Assembly: GCA_041862375.1 (NCBI GenBank) | Contig: JBGVTE010000110.1 | Location: forward strand, 1 to 26,924 | Direction: 5' to 3' | Length of the DNA: 26,924 bases | Source of the DNA: WVZL01 sp041862375 | GTDB taxonomy: Bacteria > Acidobacteriota > Aminicenantia > Aminicenantales > Aminicenantaceae | Shown here: positions 7,947 to 16,063 of the stretch, piece after piece | How the letters are laid out: each line of letters starts with the position of its first letter | How positions within the stretch are numbered: position 1 is the stretch's first letter | Position numbers and translations under genes: made by a program | The notes under the pieces: generated by a model | The model's database searches: none | Told to the model about the DNA's origin: nothing | What the model saw: only the letters and a program-made list of their open reading frames with translations

Positions 7947-8726
7947 TTATCTTAATCTCACTTCCTTTGCCATAATGTTCATGAATCTTTTATTGCTAAC
8001 CGGATGGTCAGCGATCAGTTTCCCGTCATATACTATAGCGAAGATTGAATAAGCTGAGGGGCCAATTTGTGCCTCCGTGCAGTCTTTTAGCTCGACTACT
8101 TTTGCTTTTATGCCATACCTTTTCTCCGCGGTTTCAGTTATTTCATTTACAGATTTTGCAATATAAGGACACTGGTCTGATCGAATAATTGTGAGTCCTG
8201 AACCATATCGATTCAATCTTTTTTTCCAATCACTCTCGAACTTAGGCGAAGGATCACTTTTCTTAAACTTTCTCACGAGCAGCTCAAAATGAGGTGGAGC
8301 TTTATCAACGGCCTCAAATCCATTTTTCAAGAATAGTTCCTTACCTGCCATCCATGTGCCTCGACTGGTCACTACTGCCACTCCAGACATTTTTTCTTTT
8401 CTTGCATCTTTAACTGATTCTTCTACAAGAAGCGATCCATAACCTTTTCGCTTATAAGTATTTGGAATCAGAAATATGCAGTGAATTACCATGTATCCAT
8501 GGGCATCAACTGCTCTCCAGGTATATTCGCCCGGAATGTACTCAATATAACCCACCGTTTTATCTGTAGCTGAATACAGCACCTTGGATCTTAGACCTTC
8601 AGGAAAACGCTTTTTCAGCCAATCGGTCTTTCGCTTATAACCAACTTTATTAATATCTTTTATCCCGCAGTACGGAAATTCATAAATATTTGTCGCGTTA
8701 ATATCGACGATTTCTAAATCACTCAT
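7947..8726 (-). CDS. GNAT N-acetyltransferase with C-terminal YoaP-like domain
   Basis: 259 residues, no signal peptide, so cytoplasmic. The N-terminal two thirds are a GNAT fold; the acetyl-CoA pyrophosphate loop is visible as KRKGYGSLLVEES at about 92-104 (K-x2-G-x-G), followed by ARKEKMSGVAVV and a GKELFLKNGFE segment typical of the last GNAT strand-helix. Residues from about 176 onward resemble the thioredoxin-like YoaP domain found behind GNAT domains: LTIIRSDQCPYIAKSVNEI with one Cys next to Pro, and IVYDGKLIADHP near the end. The substrate is unknown. It stands alone between unrelated genes. AGGA lies five bases before the ATG. Confidence 0.85.
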   Translation of the reverse strand: MSDLEIVDINATNIYEFPYCGIKDINKVGYKRKTDWLKKRFPEGLRSKVLYSATDKTVGYIEYIPGEYTWRAVDAHGYMVIHCIFLIPNTYKRKGYGSLLVEESVKDARKEKMSGVAVVTSRGTWMAGKELFLKNGFEAVDKAPPHFELLVRKFKKSDPSPKFESDWKKRLNRYGSGLTIIRSDQCPYIAKSVNEITETAEKRYGIKAKVVELKDCTEAQIGPSAYSIFAIVYDGKLIADHPVSNKRFMNIMAKEVRLR

Positions 8727-8995
8727 TATATCCTACCCAAAACACGACAGATGCAACTTAATATATTTTATACAGATTAAAATATAAATAAATGGAGTAA
8801 ATTTTAAAGTTGAGGAGGCACTAAATTTTTTTCATGGCAAGATTTTTCCTCTCTTAGATTATGTGAAATAATATGAGATTTCCTCTCTACCACATGTCAT
8901 TCGAAGTGACTTATTATCCCGTCACTCTGGTAATATGCACTTCTTTCGTAAGATTAAAACTGTGTAATGTACTGTCTGTTCTTAAATAATGCGGA

Positions 8996-9475
8996 TCAGG
9001 CTTCCATAGCCTTCTTGGCCATTTCCTGTTCCATCTCGGACTTGCGCGTGCAGTAATAGCCGTTCTTCAGACCCATTTCCTTGTACACAGGGCAGGTTGG
9101 GCAGTTACATCCTTTCTCTTCGGTGATTATCTTGCTTTTTCCTACAAGAGGATGACAGAAACCAACTTCTGTCTCTTCAGCAACATACGTAGGACACGTC
9201 TTGCAGATGCACATGGATTTGACCATGGGAAGTTTTTCTTTAGCCTCTGCAATTTTAGCGGCTGCTTCTTCTTCTGTCATGCCCATTTTTTCCACCAGCA
9301 TTTTTTTTACCATATCTTCGCGGCTCATTTCTTCTTCAGGTGGAGGCGGTGGAGGGGCTTGTTGTGGAACTTCAGGCTCTTCTTCTTTTTTCTTGCATGA
9401 AGTCAAGCCAAGCTCAGCCAGGATGAATGTCGCTAAACCACATCCTGATTTTTCGAAAAACTCTCTTCTTCTCAT
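8996..9475 (-). CDS. TAT-type lipoprotein with DUF2769 Cys-rich domain
   Basis: 159 residues. MRRREFF gives a twin-arginine start, and LTSC at 24-27 is a lipobox, so Cys27 is probably lipidated after TAT export. A Pro-rich linker (about 34-48) and a charged helical region (50-86) lead to the Cys-rich domain: C89-x-C91-x2-C94-P, FC at 106-107, C123-x-C125-x2-C128-P, YYC at 140-142. This is the DUF2769 pattern and the same spacing as in the small protein at 10352-10576. Eight Cys in this pattern suggest metal or Fe-S binding, which would explain export by TAT in folded form; this is inference. It is last in a minus-strand cluster with the cytochrome c and dehydrogenase-like genes. GGAGG lies just before the ATG. 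Confidence 0.85.
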   Translation of the reverse strand: MRRREFFEKSGCGLATFILAELGLTSCKKKEEEPEVPQQAPPPPPPEEEMSREDMVKKMLVEKMGMTEEEAAAKIAEAKEKLPMVKSMCICKTCPTYVAEETEVGFCHPLVGKSKIITEEKGCNCPTCPVYKEMGLKNGYYCTRKSEMEQEMAKKAMEA

Positions 9476-9598
9476 TCGCCCTCCTTAAAGCATGTTTATT
9501 TTATAAAAAAAGAAAATGATAAATCTCAAATTTTCTTAAACCAATTTAAATTAAAGATGCTAAAAAGCGATCTTTTATCTTGCCTAATGTTATGATAA

Positions 9599-10315
9599 TT
9601 AAATAGTTTTTAAATAAGCTAGAAGATTCGATAATTCCTGTTCTGTCAGGGTAGCAAAAGAGGGCATAGTCAAAGCAGGTCTTTCTAGCTGTTTCTTTAT
9701 ATTCTCCGGAGTTGCAGGCTTTTTGCTGTAAGGAAGTGTTTCGTTTTTCAAGATATTCTTTAGTCCGGGTCCTAATTTACTTACTTCTCTGTCAGCATAG
9801 TGGCACCCACTACATTTACTCTGGAAGAGTAGAGCTCCACTTTCGGTATCTCCCTCAGCAATGACTTGAGGTGAAGTTGAAATATCCTTACCACTTTTAG
9901 GAGCGCAGCAAGTCCTTAAAAAGTAGTATCCTCCTGAGGTAGAAAAGGCAACGAATGCTAAAATGAAAACAATTATCCCCATCTGGGGAACAAACCTGAG
10001 AAATTGTTTGTAAAATTGAACGATGGAAAGTTTGAGAACAAGGACGATGAAGAGTCCAAGGGCGAGAACTCCGTGGAATACAGCTCTCGTTGAGAGTGCA
10101 TCTCCTGCCATAATCCAGTATTTAATGCAGAAATAACTGATTACTACAAGGAGTATTGAGAAGACGAAACCTGTTCCCTTATGCATCCTCCTTAAGAATG
10201 TAGCGCTGATTTTTCTCTCCGCCTTTCCCATAAGGGTTAGCATGCAGATTACTGCAATTATCCCTGCTAAAAGAAAAACGGAAGCGAGGATAGACTTAAA
10301 AAGAAAGAATGACAT
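9599..10315 (-). CDS. Membrane-anchored mono-heme cytochrome c with four-helix N-terminal domain
   Basis: 238 residues. Four membrane helices at about 5-27, 47-66, 79-100 and 111-132; His45 and His81 lie at the starts of helices 2 and 3 and could bind a heme b or quinone site, as in DUF6529-like membrane domains. Residues 155-238 form a class I cytochrome c: CSGCH at 168-172, LGPGL after it, and LTMPSFATLTEQE with Met217 as probable sixth ligand, then a final helix NLLAYLKTI. The cytochrome domain would face the periplasm. Its position downstream of a PQQ-type dehydrogenase-like gene and between two DUF2769 genes suggests it collects electrons for a membrane chain. GGAGGAAA lies before the ATG. 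Confidence 0.87.
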   Translation of the reverse strand: MSFFLFKSILASVFLLAGIIAVICMLTLMGKAERKISATFLRRMHKGTGFVFSILLVVISYFCIKYWIMAGDALSTRAVFHGVLALGLFIVLVLKLSIVQFYKQFLRFVPQMGIIVFILAFVAFSTSGGYYFLRTCCAPKSGKDISTSPQVIAEGDTESGALLFQSKCSGCHYADREVSKLGPGLKNILKNETLPYSKKPATPENIKKQLERPALTMPSFATLTEQELSNLLAYLKTI

Positions 10316-10351
10316 GGAACTTTCCTCCTCGTTAACGAGATATCTATGTTT

Positions 10352-10576
10352 TTACTCCGCAGCTCCTATTTCGCAGTAGTACATTTTGTCCAATTTATAA
10401 TCAGAAGCTAGAGGGCATGCTCCACACAGACATCCGTTTTTAGTGAATTCACAGGTAGTTTTTCCCCGCGCACAGAACAGTCCTTCCATTTTATCTTTCA
10501 TACATTGATTGTGGGAAGGACAGCCTCCACAAATACATTTTTGCAAATTTTCCTTTGTATCAGGAACTTTTACCAT
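10352..10576 (-). CDS. Small DUF2769-type Cys-rich protein
   Basis: 74 residues with ten Cys. C14-x-C16-x2-C19-P, C25, FC at 34-35, C42, C49-x-C51-x2-C54-P and YYC at 66-68 reproduce the DUF2769 pattern. No signal peptide or membrane segment, so it appears cytoplasmic, unlike its lipoprotein relative downstream. The AAGGAGG ribosome site overlaps the stop of the dehydrogenase-like gene 10 bases upstream, which points to coupled translation. Family function is unknown; iron-sulfur or zinc binding is a reasonable guess from the Cys spacing. Confidence 0.85.
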   Translation of the reverse strand: MVKVPDTKENLQKCICGGCPSHNQCMKDKMEGLFCARGKTTCEFTKNGCLCGACPLASDYKLDKMYYCEIGAAE

Positions 10577-10586
10577 AATTTCCTCC

Positions 10587-11672
10587 TTAAATTTTAGTAA
10601 TTTTCCAGATGTTTCCTCCGGATTTTTCTCCTTTTTTAAATCCTACATCACCGTGGAGATCAGTAAAGTATAGACCATCTGGCCCAAAAGCCAGGCCACA
10701 GGGACTTGCCGGGCCTTGGCCGATGTATCGAACAAAATCATTTAAATAAGTAACGTTATCACGTTCATCAATGGCGAATTCATCTATTCTCTTCCCTTTT
10801 TCCCCTTTACCTTCCATATAAGCATGTCCGAAGAGGGCCACAAAGAGATGATCTTTATATTCTGGTCCGAACTGGTTCTCTGAAAAATCAATTGCTGTAG
10901 GAGCTTGGGTATACCACCAGACGAATATAGAATTTGTCCTCATCGAATCTGGCCATCCGTAGTTTTCTCCAGGTATTATCTTGGCGATTCTGTCGTCCAC
11001 TGCTGGTCCGTTGTCAGAGATATAGAGGTGGTTGTCAGATTTTCTCCAGGCCGCACCAAAGGGATTCCTAAGCCCTTTGGCATAGATTAAACTGTTGGGA
11101 CTAGGATTATCCTCAGGTATTGAACCATCAAGATTCATCCGAAGGATTTTTCCCCTAAGATCGCTGTCATCTTGGGCTACTTCTGGATTTATCATTCCGT
11201 CGCCAATATTGATAAAAAGCTTTCCTTCATGAATGGTCAATGCCTGTACTTGGTGAGCAGCATTTATAGAGGGTATGTTGTCAAGTATAGTCTCCGCTTT
11301 TTCAGCTCTTAAGCCGTCCTTTGTCGTGAACTTGACAACTTTATTATTAAATTTTTCACCTTCTTTGTAGAGCATCGAAGCGAAGACATCTCCATTTTCA
11401 TGAACAACGATTCCAATCACTCCAGATTCACCTGTTCCTGGCATCGTGTAATCAGGTTCATAGTTAAGTAAGTCTTCCGCAAAGGTAAGTACTTTAAATT
11501 CTTGAGTTACAACCTTAATTTTTCCGTAGAGTTCAGTCACATAGAATAGAGCAGACTCCTTATCAGGTTTTGGATTTGGTACAAATGTCAGGTTTACGGG
11601 CAGAAATAAACCTGAAACTACTTTTTCTATTTTAAATCCATCTCTAATTTCCCAGTTTTGTTCTTGAATCAT
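10587..11672 (-). CDS. PQQ-dependent sugar dehydrogenase-like beta-propeller (glucose/sorbosone dehydrogenase family)
   Basis: 361 residues. The family pattern is clear: LRGKILRMNLDGSIPEDNP at about 172-190, KGLRNPFGAAW at 199-209, YISDNGP at 217-223, GENYGWP at 235-241 and GLYFTDLHGDVG near the end. In this family a six-bladed propeller binds PQQ and Ca and oxidises aldose sugars or other alcohols. The usual catalytic HNGG is replaced by HQVQ around His140, so substrate or even activity may differ. The protein has no signal peptide, and the start is fixed by GGGAGGG a few bases before ATG, which is odd for an enzyme that normally works in the periplasm. It is first in the cluster running down to 8996. 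Confidence 0.85.
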   Translation of the reverse strand: MIQEQNWEIRDGFKIEKVVSGLFLPVNLTFVPNPKPDKESALFYVTELYGKIKVVTQEFKVLTFAEDLLNYEPDYTMPGTGESGVIGIVVHENGDVFASMLYKEGEKFNNKVVKFTTKDGLRAEKAETILDNIPSINAAHQVQALTIHEGKLFINIGDGMINPEVAQDDSDLRGKILRMNLDGSIPEDNPSPNSLIYAKGLRNPFGAAWRKSDNHLYISDNGPAVDDRIAKIIPGENYGWPDSMRTNSIFVWWYTQAPTAIDFSENQFGPEYKDHLFVALFGHAYMEGKGEKGKRIDEFAIDERDNVTYLNDFVRYIGQGPASPCGLAFGPDGLYFTDLHGDVGFKKGEKSGGNIWKITKI

Positions 11673-11704
11673 CGTAAATCACCCTCCCTTGTTCTTTTGA
11701 TTTT

Positions 11705-11744
11705 AAATAATAAGAATTATGACAAAAATAGTAAGAATTATAAC
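11705..11744. repeat. Tandem 19-base repeats in the leader of the redox cluster
   Basis: Two copies of AAATARTAAGAATTATRAC (17 of 19 identical) at 11705-11723 and 11726-11744, spaced 21 bases, two helical turns. They lie between the promoter and the start codon of the dehydrogenase-like gene, a position suited to a regulator binding on one DNA face. Confidence 0.6.
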
Positions 11745-11771
11745 TATTTCTATTAATAAAGTTAAAAAAAA

Positions 11772-11800
11772 TATATATATATATTATTTTCATTTGTCAA
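11772..11800 (-). promoter_or_regulatory. Sigma-70-type promoter for the redox cluster
   Basis: On the minus strand TTGACA (11795-11800), 17-base spacer, TATATA (11772-11777). The -10 lies in a run of alternating A and T, so the exact hexamer is uncertain. It leaves a leader of roughly 95 bases. Confidence 0.6.
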
Positions 11801-11844
11801 ATCACACTTTTTGAGCCGTCAACACGCCTTGTTTCTTCCAGTAT

Positions 11845-12085
11845 TTAGGTAAATCTCATAAAGATATATACAATAACAAAGAGGGCTATTCCAAAAATAA
11901 AAAACAGAGGATTGCCCTTTCTTCTTTTCAGGCAAAAATTCCTTGACAATAATATAGAAAAGCACTCCTGCGATTAAGCTAATCAGAATGTTATCAACTA
12001 AGGAGGGAACTTGAACGAAGATAGCAAGGACCACTCCAAGCGTAGCTGGGAGAAACCTCTTGCGGACATAAAAAAGATATTCTTT
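11845..12085 (-). pseudogene. Frameshifted C-terminal piece of a multi-span membrane protein
   Basis: The frame is open from 12085 (just after a TAG) and reads two hydrophobic helices ending in IVKEFLPEKKK, at about 11930. Continuing in that frame gives an unlikely tail, but a shift by one base at the GAAAGGG run (about 11925-11930) gives GNPLFFIFGIALFVIVYIFM and a stop at 11845: a clean third membrane helix. The KE-x-LPE motif between two helices resembles the last part of a larger family of bacterial integral membrane proteins of unknown function. There is no good ribosome site, so this looks like a truncated, frameshifted remnant; a sequencing error could explain the shift but not the missing front. 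Confidence 0.6.
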
Positions 12086-12191
12086 CTATCCTTCACTCCT
12101 TTCCATTTTTGATGTGTATAATTATCTACATTTGTCATCTATTTAAGACAAAATTTTATTTAAGTAAAACATAATGTTACCTGTACTCAAT

Positions 12192-12209
12192 TTGGAACAA
12201 AATTTGCAT
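12192..12209 (+). promoter_or_regulatory. Sigma-54 (RpoN)-like promoter
   Basis: TTGGAACAAAATTTGCAT has GG and GC with exactly ten bases between them and matches the -24/-12 consensus YTGGCACGRNNNTTGCW except for A in place of C in GGCAC and A in place of G. It lies about 100 bases before the LolA-like/VWFA gene pair. Confidence 0.55.
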
Positions 12210-12310
12210 TTATTAAATTGTAATTTTATAATCAGACTAACGTCAGTAAAAAAAGGAGAGGATATAAATAGAATCCAGCTTTTCCTGATCTCTTCAGAAT
12301 TAAGAACCTA

Positions 12311-13171
12311 ATGAGACAGATTGCCTCCATTTTTTTGCTTTTAATACCCATCTATTTTATTAATTCAAACAATAATTATGGTGATGGAGCACTGGGATCT
12401 CATGCAGATAATCAAACAGAATTGGAAAGGATTCTAAAGAAGTGCTCTGATTATTGCGAAAGAGTAGCCCATTCAGCTCTCTTTTTCGTTTGTGAAGAGA
12501 AAATAGAAGAAGTCATTTATGATTATACTTTTCTGACTTATCTTGGAAGATATCGAATAAGAACCAGTCAACCTCAGAAAGTAGAAAAGAATATTTACAT
12601 TTACGACTACCAATTGATTAAGAAAGGAAGAAAGATTGAAGAAAGGAGAATACTGTTAGAAGAGAATGGGAAGAAAAAATACGAGAAGAATGCCAGATTG
12701 AAAACTAAAAGGATCTACTCTAGAAGAACAATTTTTGGGCCCGTAGGACTGCTCAGCAAGGATTCGCAAGATATGTATAATTATAAAATATTAGGAGAAA
12801 AAACTATAAAAGGGAGGAAAAGTTTTGTTATTGAAGCAAAGCCGAAATGGAAGATAAAAGATAGGCCCAATTACGGAAAGTTATGGATTGATAAAGAAGA
12901 TTCGAGTGTTCTAAAGATTGAGACTGATGAGGAATCTCTTGTTGGTTTTGATATCATTAAAGAAAAAAGCAAAAGGGAGGGAGTAACACCGATTCTAAGA
13001 GCCACTCATTATTACAACATAGAGAAAAATGGTGTTCGGTTTCCCAGCAAGACAGTTTTTGAAGAAGACTATAGGGGCGCAAAAATAAGAGGAAGAAAGA
13101 AGAGATCGAAGACGATTATCACTTATGATAAATACAGATTTTTTACTGTGGAGGTTAAAATTAAATATTGA
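12311..13171 (+). CDS. Exported LolA-like protein paired with the VWFA-domain gene
   Basis: 286 residues. A short signal peptide (about 1-19) is followed by a Cys-containing helix (Cys45, Cys49, Cys61) and a beta-rich, very Lys-rich body. KKGRKIEERRILLEENGKK, LGEKTIKGRKSFVIEAKP and the KLWIDKEDSSVLKIE segment have the strand order of outer-membrane lipoprotein-sorting (LolA/LolB-like) domains, and GVRFPSKTVFEED matches the usual late strand. The Cys-rich helix before such a domain, next to a VWFA-related gene, is a layout I associate with Aminicenantes-type genomes; the pair is separated by only 24 bases. No ribosome site of normal strength precedes the ATG; a GGAGAGG lies about 55 bases upstream. 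Function unknown; extracytoplasmic. Confidence 0.7.
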   Translation: MRQIASIFLLLIPIYFINSNNNYGDGALGSHADNQTELERILKKCSDYCERVAHSALFFVCEEKIEEVIYDYTFLTYLGRYRIRTSQPQKVEKNIYIYDYQLIKKGRKIEERRILLEENGKKKYEKNARLKTKRIYSRRTIFGPVGLLSKDSQDMYNYKILGEKTIKGRKSFVIEAKPKWKIKDRPNYGKLWIDKEDSSVLKIETDEESLVGFDIIKEKSKREGVTPILRATHYYNIEKNGVRFPSKTVFEEDYRGAKIRGRKKRSKTIITYDKYRFFTVEVKIKY

Positions 13172-13195
13172 CCCAATCAATATGAGATGTGAGAG

Positions 13196-15217
13196 ATGAG
13201 AAAGAAAATTTTTCTTTTAATTATATTATTCACCTTCATTTTTCAACCTAACCTTTGCAATTTAAATTCAGAAACAAACCAGGAAAAAGAAGACCAGGAA
13301 GCGCTTCTGCATGAAGTGACAGTAACCCTGAAATTAGTTCAGGTTTATGTGATGGATAAAAGAGAAAAACCTGTAACAGGATTAGTTAAGGACGATTTTT
13401 TGCTTTTCGATAATGGCGAAATAAAGAAAATCACTGAATTTGAAAAGCACATGTTGATTAAACCTCCAAAAAAGGTGGAAGAGAAGATCGAAGAGACAAG
13501 ACCTGCTGCTCCGAGAAAAATTACCTTAAAGATGAACCGGAAGTTTTTCTTTATCTTTGATTATCCCAGGAACGATTTAGAAGGGATAATAAAGTCAAAG
13601 AAGGCAGCTTTGTACTTTATTGACAGTCAGATTCTGCCGACTGATGAAATCGGAGTTTTTTCTTATTCTCTTGTCAGAGGCTTAGTCCTCCATGAGTATC
13701 TAACTACGAATCACCATAAAGTCCGGGAAGTTATCCAGGGAATAAAGGATGTTCCGGGGGGAGTAGGAATACCGATGTACGAGCTGGAAGCAGTAACAAA
13801 AGTATCTGAAGATTTTCCAAATACAAGAACATGGATCATTGAAGATGGAAAGCTGGAAGGAAGTGCAAGAAGGTTAATGTCTTATGACTTTGTTCAAGAT
13901 ATAAAAAAACTTGCCCAATCTCTCTGGCATATTCCCGGGTATAAAAACATCATTTTCTTTTCAGCAGGATTAGCCAGAAGCCTGTTGTACGATAAAGGAT
14001 CTTCTTTACTTCGAGATGAGTACAAAGAAATGTGTATAGAATTAGCCTCATCAAGCTGTCCGGTCTATTCCGTAAACACAGAAGGAGCCCTAGCCAGGTT
14101 AAGTCAGTTTGCAAAAGGAGGGTCGAGAGGAGAGGATTCTTTGATGCAGTTATCCAAACTCTCGGGTGGAAAATATTTTGGCAATGTAAACAGTTACAAA
14201 AGTGTAGTTGAAGACATCCAGGATATAACAGCCAATTATTATGTCTTGGGCTATTACATTGATGAAAAATGGGATGGGGAGTATCATAGAATAAAAGTTA
14301 AGGTTAAGCGAAAAGGATATAAAGTCTACGCTCAACAAGGGTATTTTAATCCAAAGCCTTTCAGCAAGTTATCTGATTTTGAAAAGCAGGTTCATCTTAT
14401 TGGTTTAGCTTTGAGCAAGAAATCTTATTTTCAAGAACCCTTGAATTTTCCTTTAATCACTCTTCCTTGTTCAAATAAAAAAGAATCCAATACTGTTTTG
14501 CTTTCTGAAATTGATGTAGAAAGGATTAAAGAAGTAATAAAACAAAAAACGGAAATCACAACTCTTATCCTTGACACCCAGAATGCCCTAGTAGAACTTA
14601 TAAAAGGAGAGATGGATTTCTCCACAATTCCTCAAAAGAAAATCCATCATTACACAATCACATCTCTTGTGCCTAGTCATTATGAATATCAGGTGGTCTT
14701 AAGAAATTTAAAAACAGGGAAAGCAGCAGTGGCTTCTTCATCAGTGGTTATTCCTGAAGTTTCTGATTCTGGTTTCCGGCTCTATCCACCTTTATTGCTT
14801 ATACCTGAGAAAGAAACCTATTATTTATTTTCCAAAAACAAGGAAAAAGAAACAAAAAGTGAAATTCTCTCTTTAAAAGAAATATATCCTTTCATTTCTA
14901 CGAGAAATTCGCCTCTTATAGAGGAGATAGATCATGGAGTGCCAAAGCTTTTTGCTGTGGTACGGTGTTCAATTTCTGATATTCCAGAGCCTGAGATCGA
15001 ACTTTCTGCCTATCTGACTCAACTCTCATCCGGGCAGAAGACTTCATTGTCTTCTTCAATTCTTTCCAGCAAGACAGAAAGTGAAGAGATAGATGTACTT
15101 TTAATAGAGTTTCAGTTACCAGAGTTGGAGGCCGGTGAATACTCTTTATATCTTGTTGGCGAAGAGATAAATACTAAATCAGAATCTCAAACTACCCGTA
15201 CTTTTAGAGTAAGATAA
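13196..15217 (+). CDS. VWFA-related Acidobacterial-type domain protein, exported
   Basis: 673 residues. Signal peptide to about residue 21. Residues 41-82 form the typical leading strand set (VQVYVMDKREKPVTGLVKDD, then FLLFDNGE). A von Willebrand A-like domain follows at about 115-375, best matched by the VWFA-related Acidobacterial domain (TIGR03436). The metal-ion-dependent adhesion motif D-x-S-x-S is replaced by D122-Y-P-R-N, so metal-dependent binding is probably lost. ITANYYVLGYYIDEKWDGEYH and GYKVYAQQGYFNPKP mark the end of the domain, as in the family. About 390-673 are a Lys/Glu/Ser-rich, strand-rich region without a recognised domain. It follows the LolA-like gene on the same transcript and is presumably a surface or periplasmic binding protein. 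Confidence 0.87.
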   Translation: MRKKIFLLIILFTFIFQPNLCNLNSETNQEKEDQEALLHEVTVTLKLVQVYVMDKREKPVTGLVKDDFLLFDNGEIKKITEFEKHMLIKPPKKVEEKIEETRPAAPRKITLKMNRKFFFIFDYPRNDLEGIIKSKKAALYFIDSQILPTDEIGVFSYSLVRGLVLHEYLTTNHHKVREVIQGIKDVPGGVGIPMYELEAVTKVSEDFPNTRTWIIEDGKLEGSARRLMSYDFVQDIKKLAQSLWHIPGYKNIIFFSAGLARSLLYDKGSSLLRDEYKEMCIELASSSCPVYSVNTEGALARLSQFAKGGSRGEDSLMQLSKLSGGKYFGNVNSYKSVVEDIQDITANYYVLGYYIDEKWDGEYHRIKVKVKRKGYKVYAQQGYFNPKPFSKLSDFEKQVHLIGLALSKKSYFQEPLNFPLITLPCSNKKESNTVLLSEIDVERIKEVIKQKTEITTLILDTQNALVELIKGEMDFSTIPQKKIHHYTITSLVPSHYEYQVVLRNLKTGKAAVASSSVVIPEVSDSGFRLYPPLLLIPEKETYYLFSKNKEKETKSEILSLKEIYPFISTRNSPLIEEIDHGVPKLFAVVRCSISDIPEPEIELSAYLTQLSSGQKTSLSSSILSSKTESEEIDVLLIEFQLPELEAGEYSLYLVGEEINTKSESQTTRTFRVR

Positions 15218-15319
15218 TCTTCTATTTTTTCCAAAACAATTGGAGTAAGTTTCTTTTACTAATAAATAAGCCTATAAAAAGATAGAGTCTCCTAGAATAT
15301 CTGGAAGATCATACTCTTT

Positions 15320-16063
15320 TTATTTTTTTTGCATGATAAAAAAAACAGAGCCGTACCACTTCGAATATTTCCTGTAAAGGTCTATTTCCTGCTGCTCATT
15401 GTCAAGTTCTGCAAGAGCCTTGGGATTGTTCCGGTATTTTGCTCGAAGGCGCTTAATACGTTCCTCAAGAGGAGTGTAATACTCTTCCCACCATGCATCC
15501 TCGGGCAAGGGAAAATGCTCGATGATTTTATAGCTGCATTCAGGAATCAATTCCAAGTTCTCCTGAACAGTCATTATCTGCGGGTATACTTTCTGCCAGT
15601 AAGCATGGATTTCTTTGGGGGGATCCGGCTGCAACCATGCCATTTCATGGACCACCATGAATCCTCGCGGTTTAAGGAACCGCCGCCACTCCTTGAGTCC
15701 TCTTTCAAACCCGATTATGAATATTGAGCCTTCAGCCCAGATTATATCGAAGCTCTCCTCTGGAAAATCCATATCGAACATTGAGCCGTGTACAGCCTCC
15801 ATCCGGTGAGAAAATCCTGCTTTTTCTATCTTTCGTTCGAGTTTATCAAGATAAGGCCTGTGGGTGTCCAGCCCTATAACACGCCCATTGCTCAACCTTG
15901 CAAGCTCCATGGTTGGGCCCCCCGGCCCGCAGCCGATATCCAGTATACGTGGATTGTCTATTCCAGGAAGCATTTTGAATGCCTTCCTCGTGTATTTATC
16001 CCTTCCAGGGCCCTCTCTTGGAAGATCTTGATGTATCTCGAAGAATATATCTTCAGCACTCAT
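15320..16063 (-). CDS. Class I SAM-dependent methyltransferase, cytoplasmic (methyltransferase type 11-like)
   Basis: 247 residues, no export signal. ILDIGCGPGGPT at about 40-51 is the SAM-binding glycine loop, Asp66 in VIGLDTHRP the ribose-binding acidic residue, and SFDIIWAEGSIFIIGFERGL the motif II/post-motif region. LKPRGFMVVHEMAWLQPDPP follows. The C-terminal third is rich in charge and aromatic residues (WWEEYYTPLEERIKRLRAKY) and may form a substrate lid. The substrate is unknown. It is convergent with the VWFA gene and shows no close relation to the other methyltransferases of the window. AGG lies before the ATG. Confidence 0.9.
   Translation of the reverse strand: MSAEDIFFEIHQDLPREGPGRDKYTRKAFKMLPGIDNPRILDIGCGPGGPTMELARLSNGRVIGLDTHRPYLDKLERKIEKAGFSHRMEAVHGSMFDMDFPEESFDIIWAEGSIFIIGFERGLKEWRRFLKPRGFMVVHEMAWLQPDPPKEIHAYWQKVYPQIMTVQENLELIPECSYKIIEHFPLPEDAWWEEYYTPLEERIKRLRAKYRNNPKALAELDNEQQEIDLYRKYSKWYGSVFFIMQKK

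Noticed and set aside
9152..9488. Plus-strand frames opposite the DUF2769 lipoprotein
   Set aside because: Phe- and Ser-rich readings are mirror images of the Glu/Lys-rich gene on the other strand.
11763..11790. Alternating AT run as a microsatellite or origin element
   Set aside because: It coincides with the -10 region of a good promoter; no DnaA boxes or repeat array around it.
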